The notes under the pieces are model-generated. The model did not search any database. It was given only the letters and a program-made list of their open reading frames with translations, and had not been told where the DNA came from. The position numbers were made by a program, and so were the translations under genes. This document shows, one piece after another, positions 14,101-26,100 of a DNA stretch of 64,000 nucleotides. Location: assembly GCF_020536995.1 (NCBI RefSeq), contig NC_068369.1:23087540-23151539 (forward strand), read 5' to 3'. Numbering within the stretch: the first letter of the stretch is position 1; the number at the start of each line of letters is the position of its first letter. This DNA is from Dreissena polymorpha. Its lineage: Eukaryota; Mollusca; Bivalvia; Myida; Dreissenidae.

Positions 14101-17100
14101 AGTTATTGGAATTTGCATAGAATCTTACATGATAACCCTAAATATATTGGTTAAGTTTCAAGTGAGCACCAAAATAATTTATTTTTATTTTTTTTGAAGT
14201 CAAAGTAAAAAGAGGCTCATGCTAGTAATTCAGATAAAATTTTGATTACAGTTACACAGTTGGGCATATGACCTAATATTATGACCACGAAACAAACTGT
14301 ATTTTATAAACAATAGTAGGCAAGCAAAAATCACCCATGCTTTTAATTTATGCTTTTGGTGTGGTTTCAATTGACAGATCCATAGCAGAACCTTCGGGTG
14401 ATTTTTCCAGAAGCAAACACAGCTTGCTAAAGCTAGCCTTGATATCAGAGTGATTTATCACATAATTTCAAGGTAACACAACACCACCCCCTTCTTCATT
14501 TGGGGCTGGCCATGGTGGAAAACTTGGCACTGATTCCCGCATTACCTCTGCTGTTATGGTTCCACCCTCGTTCATAATTGAAGAAAAGAAATTTGACAAG
14601 ATTTTAGGAACATGTCCTATTGGGAGGCCTGCTACATCTGATAATTTCAGCTGGCGCTTTTCATCTGTAACTGTATCATGGACACTTTTAGGAAATGTTT
14701 CAAACGTTGGCAACCATACCAAACATGCATCTGGATCCTTTTTATTACTATATTCTCTGTCAACAATCAACTATGTTGGTGGACTAGTGATAAATGGTCT
14801 AATCTTAAACACATGGTTACCTTTTATCACAGAGTTCTTCAGTGTCATTTTGTTTGAGTCAAAAGTTGTAATGTTGGGGATAGGGTAACAGTCTGTAGTC
14901 CTGTTCTCATGGATGTTGGTTCCACTGATGTTACCCGATGTTGAAGGCGTTTCCATGTCGGGCTGAAGATGAAAGAATTCTATCTGCTGATTAAACAAAG
15001 ATGACATACATACAAATGAACAAAAGCTGTCTCCATAGTAAGACATATGCATTAAAAAAACGCTTTTGAAACCTAAATGCAGATTTTGAAACCTAAAGGT
15101 GGACCTTAAGTTCAAGGTCAAGGGCAAAGGGGTTTAAATGTGTGTGCGTATGGAAAAGCCTTGTCCATATACACATGCATACCAAATTTAAAGGTTACAT
15201 TTGAAGCTACATAACAGTTATGAGCTTTTTTCGAAACCTAAACACAAGTGTGACGGACAGACAGACAGAAATGCGATCACTATATGCCCACCTTTGGGGG
15301 CATAAAAAATGCATGTAATAGTTACAAGTAATTTATTTTTGTCACTATGTTCTTATGACACGTGTTTGATCCCCACTGCGGGAGAATTCTTACGAAAGAC
15401 ACCAAGTAAGTATTAAAAGTTATTGAGATGGCTTCAAATGTCATCTAATAAATTACTTTCATGTGGCATGTATATATAGAATATTATGTGAGTTTGGGAT
15501 AAAGATCAAGTTTATCATGCGAGGCTTAGAACCGATGTATCGCGAGGCTTGCCGAGCGCTATCATGGTTCGTGCCGAGCACGATAAACTTGATCTTTATC
15601 CCAAACTCACATAATATTCTATTTATCCTATTATTTCCTCCCTATTTTCGATTAATAATTGTAAAATATCGCATTTTTTGACGATTTTAATTTTCTGTTG
15701 TTGACAAAAACAGATTCTCCAATTTTCGGAAAAACCCAAATCTGATCTAAAAATAGTGATAGTATAAAGCTAATGTTTATACGATCGTTGTTATACTATT
15801 GATTTTCATCTGGTAATAGGATAAAATACAAATATTCATCAACCATAATATTCAGACCTGATGAAATAAATGTGTATCTACAGGCATTCAGGACAAAAGA
15901 AAGGCTCGTCTTCTTCCAATGAGTATGATAAACACTCAGAATGAAACCAGCCATCACACTTGTCGCACTGAACCCACACACTTTCCAGATCCAGTTCATG
16001 GTCTTCTTCCCAAGTCATATGGCATGCTTTACAAAATGCTTTGGGACTGTCATTGCCTTTTTTGTCCATAGGAACTTTGTCCTTCTGGTGTGAAGTTTTT
16101 AGCTTTTTGATTATAGACCTTTTCCTTCTTTTTGAATTTGGCTCTAGTTGTTTCCTCTCGTTTTCTGATTTTGTGCTTGTATTCTTTTTCTTGAGAAAAA
16201 AAAGTTTAGCTCTGTGTACTTTTTGGGCATAGCTTCTGACTTTTTCAAGCTGTTTTAAAGACATTTTTCTTATACATTCAGGTGATGTTAGATTGTCTGG
16301 TAAACTGTATAACAGTGTCTGTTTCATTGGCTTTGCATCCTCAGTATCCTTTGAAAAACTCAGGGACTCGGTCAAAACTGGTGATAAACCGTATTTTCAG
16401 TTGCATTTTCAGTCGCTTTTTCTTCGTTGATTGGTGATGGTTGACTTGTTGCTACACTAGCAGTAGTCACAGTTACAACTGCATGTGCCAATATATCCAA
16501 TCCAGTTAAGATGGAACTCTGTACTCTAAGGTAGATGTTGATGTTTCCATTGTTGGGTTTGCTTTGTGATAAATTTTTTGGTAAACATGGAGACTGCCCT
16601 TCAATATTATAACCTTCTTGTATTTTTTTCTGTAACGGTCACGAGACGGTGTTGATAGTGTTTCTTCAAAGACTTCTAGAGCTCCTTTTGCTTTTCTCAG
16701 TTCTGCTGAAACTTGCCAATACATTTCCCGGGATTTTCTCTCATGTACTTCCTGGATACCATGTGCCATCTTGACTTTAATGGTCCAAATACTCCCTTAT
16801 CCAGGGGTTGCATCAGGTGTGTTGCATTAGGAACCAAACGGTACAATTCAATGCCCCTAGCTATTGCTTTCATGAAAACTGAGTGATCCACATGGCTGCT
16901 GACACTGTCCATTATTAACACCACTGGATGGTAAGTTCCTGCAAACTTATCAAAGTTGTCAATGAATTTTGAAAAGGTATCTGCATCCATCCATCCTTGT
17001 TTGTGAATGCAACGTCACTCCCTTCTATTGATCCATTTAATGGATTGTATCCTCTTGGTTTTGGCTCCGGGTAAACCAAAAAGGGTGGCATCATTCGACC

Positions 17101-20100
17101 TGTTGCACTTCCACAGAACATCACAGTCAAGCGCTGCTTCCCACTGGTTATGTGTGGTACAGACAGGTCTCTTTTAGCAAGTCCAATTACTTTTGACTTG
17201 TTGCTTCCCATGTTGAATCCTGTTTCATCAGCGTTCCATATTCTACTTGGTTTATCAACCAAGTTCTTATCTATGAGAAAGTCTCTAAAACTGTTGTACC
17301 ACAAATCTGTTTTTTCCTCCGTTAGTTTAAATCTTTTTAGTTCTAACGGTGTCTCAATGCGTAAACTAATAATGTGGGCATTTCTGCGCATAAATGAGTA
17401 ATACCAGGTTTTGCCGGGTCTTCCATCTTTGAAGGGAGGTTTTCGCTTTTCTTTCTTAACAACATCTTGTACAAAGTCCAGAAATTCAACCATTCGAAGG
17501 CCCATCCCTCTCTGTGCCATTTCACTTAGCCATCTCGCCATTTTCGCTTCTTCAGCTTCATTGAAAATTGAGCTAGATCCACTTAATTTAAAAACGCCAA
17601 CTTCTCCGTTCCATCGTCTGTATAGCATTGAATAAGACAGATCATTATCCATTGCAGCTTTCCGCAACAACACATCTTTACTTACAGTCAGACTGTAGAG
17701 AGCCCTCCTCACTCGTTGTTTTTTCCCGGGACGCATTCGGTTCCCACGATATTTCTTGGAAATTTTCTTTGCCTCTGATTGGGCAGGACTGCTCACATGT
17801 GAAGGTCTCTTTCTTGGACCCATATCCTGAAATAAAAACAGAGGTTTCTTTTTTCTCAACATTGATGCATGCCAATGAATCTGCCAAGCCAATATGACTA
17901 ACATATCAATTCATGCTGATTGTAAATCATTTACCATTGATCCAGCACAACCCCATACAGATTGTGCAATGGTCTAAATGGGTTACACAAGTAATTACAA
18001 TTTTCACCCATTTAGTTAAACAAAGGGTACTAATATGCAGCAAAATGGATGGAGACACACATAAATGCAAATCAGAGACACTGTTTTTTCTTTAAAAAGT
18101 ACATATTTAGACATGAATAGTATCTGCATAGGCTTGCAGTCTGTTAAAGTAATATATCATATTTAAGTATAATCATTCCATTTGAGTGTTGAGACCTCCA
18201 ATTTTTTTCGGTGGGAATAAATACATAAACTGACTCAATATAATGTTGTTGAACAACGAGTTTATCTACTCAGTATTCAAAATTTAAACACATCTACAAG
18301 AATAGATATTTTATGCATGCAAAAGTTTGACTATTAATCTTTTTTCTATTTGCAATACCACAAAAATGTGGGTATATATTGCCGGTAAATGAAAAAATGC
18401 CAAAGTTAAGGATGTGAGTGTTTCTTTGCATAAATACAAAGTAATACAAAGTTAGTAAGTATAATTTATGTACCTGGGACAGTGTTAAACAAGAACAGGA
18501 AGAGGAAGTCCACTTCTACCAGAAATCAACAGCAGCCGCGTGGACCACAGGAACGTGATGACTAGGCAAGAGGTCCTGTCTCCAATCGCCTGTCCCCGCA
18601 CGTTTTTGTAATATTAACACATTTATATGGTATAGTTTTTTGTATAGGTTTCAAAGATAAACTTACATAATATTGGAATATAACTACAATCCCAACACAA
18701 AACCGTCTATAAATCTATGATGAATTTTGCAGTGTGTCTACTATTGTTAAAGAGCATATATTAAAGTTAGAAAGTTTAAAGAGATGTGTTTGTCAGAAAC
18801 ACAATGCCCCCTATTGAGCCGCTTTGAAGCCATAAATTGACCTTTGACCTTGAAGGATGACCTTGACCTTTCACCACTCAAAATGTGCAGCTCCATGAGA
18901 TACACATGCATGCCAAATATCAAGTTGCTATCATCAATATTGCAAAAGTTATTACCAAGGTTAAAGTTTTGGGACAGAATGACAGACGGAATGACAGACA
19001 GACAGACAGGTCAAAAACAATATACCCCGATCATTCGATCCGGGGGCATAAAAACTAGTAATTCTAGTAAATGTACCTGGGACTGTGGAATATGAGAAGA
19101 CTGTGGACGCCAATGACGTGACGTTTGGATGAGAGGTCCCGCTATGCACTAAAGCCCGCCTCCAATCACATATATATGATTTAGCAATTTGTCAGTTTTT
19201 AGATAAACTTTAGTTATTTTCAATTTTCAAGTAGTATGAAGTAATACAATTTCTTATTGTTTTACAAAAATAATACAGATATGCATATTCATGAAGGGTG
19301 CACACAAGATATTCCCATTTTGAGTTGTTTTATTCCATGAAGATTAACTGCAAACATATTTGATATGTGATCGATGTCTAACTTTTTCGTTGACACGATA
19401 TTATACAATTTAACTATCATTTAATTTCAATGAAAATAAAAAAAATAATCTTTTTATGCATTTTAAACTGTCCGTGTACTTTAATTTACGCAAATGATTC
19501 AAATGTCAGTTACACTGACCCGTTTAAATAGCTGTGTGAAAGTTAATAAATACATTTGAGACAACCCCCGTTACGCGAAACGGGTGTTTCGAAACTGACA
19601 TCTGTACCAGACTGTCTGTTTCACCTGTTTTAATCAACAGTTCAACTGTAAATGTACACATGTAGTTGTTTTCTGATTCTGTGATTAATATCCTTCACAT
19701 CGATACCACGATCACTTACCTTTGACAATGGATTAGGTAAATAATCGTTTCTTTCTCACGCATCACCATGCCCGCAGACAGAGTATTCGCGCCATTCGAA
19801 AAAACGTCTGTGAGCGTTTCATTGATGGTGACTGTTCAGAGTTTTTTGTTTACTTCCGGTTTTTGAGGAAAAAAAACATCAAATGTTATTGTTCATGACT
19901 GAATAATTTGTTTAGTTAAAAGTGTTAATTTTTTTTTGTAAATGTTAAATTAATTTCGATTTGTTTCTGAACTGGCGACTTTTCGGAACTGACGACCTCA
20001 CTTTACTTGTTTACCAACATGACCCCAACCTATAAACAAGAGCAGACCACTGTATCAAGCATTTTGACATAATTATGGCCCCTTTTACACTTAGATAATT

Positions 20101-23100
20101 GAACATTTTGCTTAAATTGCCATAACTTCTTTATTTATGATCTCATATTATTATTACTTTGACAAAACAACACTTACCTGAATACCACAATGGATTCCAC
20201 CCAAACAATACCCCACGCCCCTACCCAGAATCCCTCCCCCCCCAAACCCCCCCAATTTTTTTTTTTAAACATCTAATAAATTACCCCACCCCACATTATA
20301 CCCCCTCTCATCCCCCCCTACCCCCCCAATTTTTTTTTTATCATCTAATAAATTACCGCACCCCACATTATACCTCCCTCTCACCCCCCCTCTACCTCCC
20401 CCCAAAATATATTTTTGTTCTCCTTTTTTTCTTTTTGAAAGATCGTCTAATTTATGACCACACCCCCTCTCAACCCCCACCTCCCCCAAATTTTTTTTTT
20501 CCTTTTTTTATTTTTGAAAGATCATCTAATAAATTATTGAATACGAACAATTTCCCCATGATGGCTTACGTTATAATGTCAAGCACTCGAATAGTCGATC
20601 GCGCTGTCCTCTGACAGCTCTTGTATATATCACCTGTCACCTGAGCATTACAGTCACCTAGCTATAGCGCAATTCAATATGCGCCCTTGTCTCTTACCTC
20701 TGATGTCATAGTGTATTTTTTGCGTCCATTTTGCGGCAAAAGAATCTGATTGTGGTAACTGCCTACGATTTGATAAATGCGTCCCTTTTTTTTTGTTCTC
20801 GCTAATTATGGAGGAAATCAATCCTAGATAAGGTGTAAAAGAAAACAAGCGGAGGACAAAAGGATTAGTTAGCATATTTTTGGCAAAATAGACCTTTAAT
20901 AGCATCTTTTGTAATAGCTTACTTGTTTACCAACATCACCCCAACCTATAAACAAGAGCAGACAACTCTATCAAGCATTTTGTCATAATTATTGCCCCTT
21001 TTATACTTAGAATATGCATATTATTGATAAATCTATGTTAAAGTTTGCTTACTACCCCAAATATTTCCTGTATCCTTTGACATATTGCTTTTATATTTTG
21101 CATACTTGTTTACCAACATGACCCCAACCTATAAACAAGAGCAGACCACTGTATCGAGCATTTGACATAATTATGGCCCCTTTTACACTTAGATAATTGA
21201 ACGTTTTGCTTAAATTGCCATAACTTCTTTATTTATGATCGCATTTTATTATTACTTTGACAAAACAACACTTACCTGAATACTACAATGGATTCCACCC
21301 AAACAATTCCCCACGCCCCTACGAGAATCCCTTCCCCCCGCCCCCCCCCCCCCAACCTCACCCCCCAATTTTTTTTTTTAAACATCTGATAAATGACCCC
21401 ATCCCACATTATACCCCCCTCTCAGCCCCCCTACCCCCCCCACCCCCTGCCCCCCTCAACTCCCCAATTTTTTTTTAAACATCATCTAATAAATTACCAC
21501 ACCCCACATTATACCCCCCTCTCACCCCCACCACCCCTACCCCCCCACCCCCCAACAAATTTTTTTTTTTTAAACATCATCCAATAAATTACCACACCCC
21601 ACATTATACCCCCCTCTCACCCCCCACTCCCCCAACCCCCCCTTACCCCCCACCCCCCAATCTTTTTTTAAACATCTAATAAACTACCCCCCCCCACATT
21701 ATACCCCCCTCCCCCCCCCCCCCCCCCCTACCCTACCCTACCCCCCCCCCCCCCAATTTTTTTTTCCTGTTTTTTATTTTTGAAAGATCGTCTAATAAAT
21801 TATTGAATATGAACAATTTCCCCATGATGGCTTACGTTATACTGTCAAGCACTCGAATAGTTGAGCGCGCTGCCCTCTGACAGCTCTTGTTTAATTTTAT
21901 TCTAATTTGACTGCTTTAAATAAAAACAACAACAACATAGAGTAGCGCAATTACACACTGTAAGCAAGTTCATCATAAAGGGTCAGAGAATAATACATGA
22001 AGTTCAGGGCCTTTAGCTTGCATGTGCAAAGAATTATTTTGTCAAAAGCCAATATTTTATTTTCAGATGATAAAAGCTATCCAGGTGCTCAGAATTCACC
22101 TACTGGAACTAGAGAAAGTGAATGAACTGTGCAAAGACTTCTGTCAAAGGTACACAAGCTGCCTGAAGGGCAAACTGCAGAGTGAAAACCTGTTGAGAAC
22201 AGAGTCGGATTACGACCAGTCAATGTTTGACGAGCCCCCAAAGGAGGAAAATATGCAACCAGTCCAGACGCTGACGTCATCAACGGCAGGGGGCAGTGTC
22301 ATTCTGCAGCAACCCTTCCAGACCACAATGGCTGCGATGCCCACGCTGGGTCCGGGCCAAATACTCTCGGGTGGCACCATTTACCAGATGGTGAACACCC
22401 CACAGGGCCTTGTAGCCCAGCCAGTTCAGGTGGGTGCTTGTTTTTTTTTATGTCCACGGTAGGGTGGCAAATAGCATTTGAACTGTCTGTCAGTCCATTA
22501 GTCCGTCCGAAAACTTAAACATTGGCCATAACTTTTGCAATATTGAAGATAGCAACTTGATATGTGGCTTGCATGTGTATCACATGGAGCTGCACATTTT
22601 GAGTGGTGATGGGTCAAGGTCATCCTTCAAGGTCAAATGTCAAACAAATACAATCCAAGGGAAGTAATAAGCTATTAAAGGGAGTTAATTTCTGAACCTG
22701 CCAAATAATATAGTGAAATTTTATTTCAAAGCGGCACAATAGGGGGCATTGTGTTTCTGACAAACACATCTCTTGTTTTCTCTAAAACTTTTATTCTGTC
22801 TTTCAATATGTATGATATGGTTGTGGGCGGGATACGTTCATACCTTACAAACTTTCTGTTAGTATCATATCATGACATTATAAGGGGTATAGATGAATGA
22901 GTTGACAATAATATGTTATAGACAAAAATAATAATTTAGAGTTCATGTGGATGTTTGTGCTTGTATGAGAGCTCCTTGAAAACTTTCCTTAATGCAAGAT
23001 AGCTGTCCTCTGTTATATCAGGATGTTTGGATGTACGGTGATCCAAACATGCTTTTCTTTTTCCCCTTCCTATATACAACTGTTTTAATTAAATCATCTA

Positions 23101-26100
23101 AATAATTGATAATATATCACACAGTGACACTATTTATTTGAACATTCAGTGGGCATAATGGCTATACAAGTACCTATATCTCTTTTAAGCCCCCAAGCAG
23201 AGACATATAGTAAAAAGGCTGGACATTAACTTTCAAATGGTTTATCCAGTTATGTATAAACTGGAAATGCTTTAGAAGCCATTAAAGGTGTAGCGTGTGT
23301 TTAGGTTTATCCCATTATGTAACAGGAAATGCTTCAAGCCATTAAATGTGGTGTTAGGTTTATCCATTTATGTAACTGGAAATGCTTCAAACGCCATTTA
23401 AGGTGTATAGTGTGTAGAGGTTAATTCATTTATGTACATGGTGTAACTGGAAATGTTTTACAAGCCATTAAAGGTGTAGAATTTATTGAGGTTTATTCAA
23501 TTATGTAACTGGAAATGTATTACAAGCCATTACTTGTGTAGAGTGTGTTTAGGTTTATCCATTTATGTATCTGGAAATGCTTTACAAGCCTTTAAAGGTG
23601 TAGAGTGTGTTTAGGTTTATCCATTTCAGATCCAGCCCACTTTCACATCTCTCAGTCCTGGGGGTCAGCTGATACATGGCAGCACGCCCCTGTCACAAAT
23701 CGGGGTTACCGTGCCGACCAGTCTTGTGTCTTCGTCTGCTCATCATACTACTAGTAAGCATGCATTGTTGATAGTCTATTGTTTGTTTGAAGTCTACTGT
23801 TTGTTAGTAGTCTTTGTCATTATTAATCCGCTCAATGCATAGGAAAGTAGATTTTATTTGAGGCTAAACAAAACTGGCGGTTAGCGATTTTCAAAAGACA
23901 TGGTCAAATGTATTGTGATTTTTATCATAATTTGCTAGTTATAATATCTTGCAAATATGAACAAAAAATTGACATTAATGCATTAATATATTAAATTAAA
24001 AAAAATGATTGTGTACTCAACTCGACTTTAATTGCTGGGAAATTATTGCACAGAAAGTACTTGTATGGTATCGTTAAACTAGTGACACACAAACACAGAC
24101 TGAGGATAGAAGTAGATCAGAAACCATTAAGCACATAATGTTTGCTAATTTTACATGCATCGGGCTAAAAGGTGTGACTAATATTTGTTAATATCCATGT
24201 AAAATGCTTCTCTTTAAGGAGCTTTGACCAATCTGAGCAGCCTGGAAACAGATGCTAACCTTATCCTGCAGCTGTTGTTTGCAATCAATATTTGTTAATA
24301 TCCATGTGACATTTTTCACCTCAAGGTGCTTTGACCAATCTGAGCGGCCTGGATTCGGATGATGAAGACAACGGCAAGAACAAGAAGAGCAAGCGAGGGG
24401 TTCTACCCAAGGCGGCAACTCAGATCATGAAGACCTGGCTCTTCCAGCACATCGTGGTGGGTAAAACGCATCAATATACAGGGTTGTTTGCCAGCAAGGC
24501 TTTTTTTATATATCTGCAATTTAAGTTTGTGTAAGTCAATTGATCAGTAGCTATGGGGCAGGCCATAAGCATTTTAAAGTGTGTTGAGTTAATTACTCAC
24601 ATATTTTCTAAGCGATTTAATTAAAATGTCAAATATGTTATCACCATACAGTGAAGATGTACAAGACACGTTATACCCAGTGGTTCACATATTCCTTTAT
24701 TTGCCCTTTAACCCTTTATCCTATAAGAAGCAAAGTAAAAATGGCTATATGCAAACAGCATAAAACCTGAAAAGCCTGCGAGTAACTGGTAGTCTGTTCA
24801 GGTTTAATGCTGTTTGCTGCTCATCAGTATCTAAGGGATGGAAGTGAAGCCTTTAAAACTTGAAACTAGTAAGAAAGGTCTTTAATAAAATTTAACTTTC
24901 TAAGCGACTACAAATGCGTCAAAATAAGTATCAAAGTGGTAAAGGGTTAACAAAGCTGATATAGCAGTGAGCGAGTACTTTTTACGTATAAAATGAAAAT
25001 AAAGTTAAATAATTTATCCCTCTCCTGTTACTTATGAGATGTATTTTACTCCTTTATGTTATTTTGTGTGTTGACATTGTTTGGCAACATTTAAACTGAA
25101 ATCTTGTACAATACTGCAATTGAAACATTTCACTGTCTATTGTTCAGTCAGATTAGAGATAAGATGCAATTACCAGAGAGGTTAAAGGTTAATTGTGCGG
25201 TTTATAGTCTGCTTCGATATGCATCTTCAGCCAACTTCGACATTCACTGGGATTTAAGTCGTCCGTTTACATATGGCGCACAAGGCAGCACAGCACATTG
25301 ACTTATTTCCCTCACAGGTACCCATTTATACACCTGGGTGGAGAGTAGCAAGCGTGGGATTAATTTTTTGCTCAGAAAAATCCAATGCCTCGAGCGGGAT
25401 TTGAACCAGGGACCTTCTGATCCCTAGACCAGCATCCTACCACTAGACCACTGTCCCCACAAAGGCAGGGTCAAGGCCTCTTACATTATTTGTTTTTGGA
25501 GAATTTATCTTAAAATTTGATGATTTGATGGCATGACTTATTTTGAACCCCTTAACACTTTTAATCCTTTACCACTTATATATTTTGACGCATTTGTTGT
25601 CCCTTAGAAAGTTTAATTTAATTAAAGACCTTTCTTACTAGATTCAAGTTTTAAAGGCTTCATTCGCAACCATTACATACTGATGAGCAGCAAACAGCAT
25701 AAAACCTGAACAGACTGTGAGTTACACGCAGGCTGTTCTGGTTTTATGCTGTTTGCACATAGCCATTTTCATTTTGCTTCTGAGTGGGAAAGGATTACAG
25801 GTAAGTAAGTAAACATTATCATAGTTCATATGCCTGGATCAATTCATAGGAAGTTTTAAATTTTAATATCATTTCTGAACACAAAACCTTCTTCACTATT
25901 GTCATTATGTTGGCTGCCAAAAAGTGGCTAGTCACTGACAACAGTCCTGCCACAGAAACTGCCTTTATTGTTTATGCCTATAGAAGGGAAGTTTCAGAGT
26001 ATAATGATGATTAATTTTGTCAGTAGCAAGTATAATTACTAATTACATCATTTTTCATGGTTTACGTATGGTACAGCTGTTCTGATGGGATGTACAGATT

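Larger units (their letters stand above)
13269..20003 (-). mobile_element. pogo-like DNA transposon, 6.7 kb, with nested insertions
   Basis: Borders come from the split family G repeat: flanking TA on both sides (13267-13268 and 20004-20005) and terminal inverted repeats sharing GTGAGGTYGTCAGTTCCGAA (left 13271-13290, right about 19982-20001; one difference). With the two outer bases the ends read CTGTGAGG and AAGTGAGG, consistent with an ancestral CAGTGAGG start, and CAGT plus a TA target is typical of pogo. On the minus strand it holds two candidate first exons, a DDE transposase with a PHD finger (17823-15878) and a HIRAN-like ORF (14956-14468). Nested: family B (15040-15309), a 147-bp foldback, and family A (18783-19052). 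The transposase has several frame breaks, so the copy is inactive. Confidence 0.75.
12771..20626 (+). repeat. Family G element, split by the pogo-like transposon
   Basis: Left part 12771-13268: head hairpin (CTCGACTATTATATATAAAA / TATATATAGTGGAG), then units with ACCCCAACCTATAAACAAGA and GCGTACTACCCCAAATATT. Right part 20004-20626: units resume (CTTGTTTACCAACATG), then C-rich minisatellite, then CTGACAGCTCTTGT. TTTTGCATA at 13268 continues directly into CTTGTTTACC at 20006, as in the uninterrupted unit near 13086; this fixes the transposon borders. Confidence 0.75.

Noticed and set aside
15878-16375. Separate PHD-finger host gene
   Set aside because: It lies on the same strand just after the transposase, inside the same TIRs, and is better read as the transposase C-terminus.
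20159-21587. Proline-rich open frames
   Set aside because: They follow C-runs of a minisatellite; the frames change with run length and show no conserved motif.
25385-25459. Possible tRNA gene on the minus strand
   Set aside because: A and B boxes are present but the acceptor stem does not pair and a SINE body follows, so it is a tRNA-derived SINE head.
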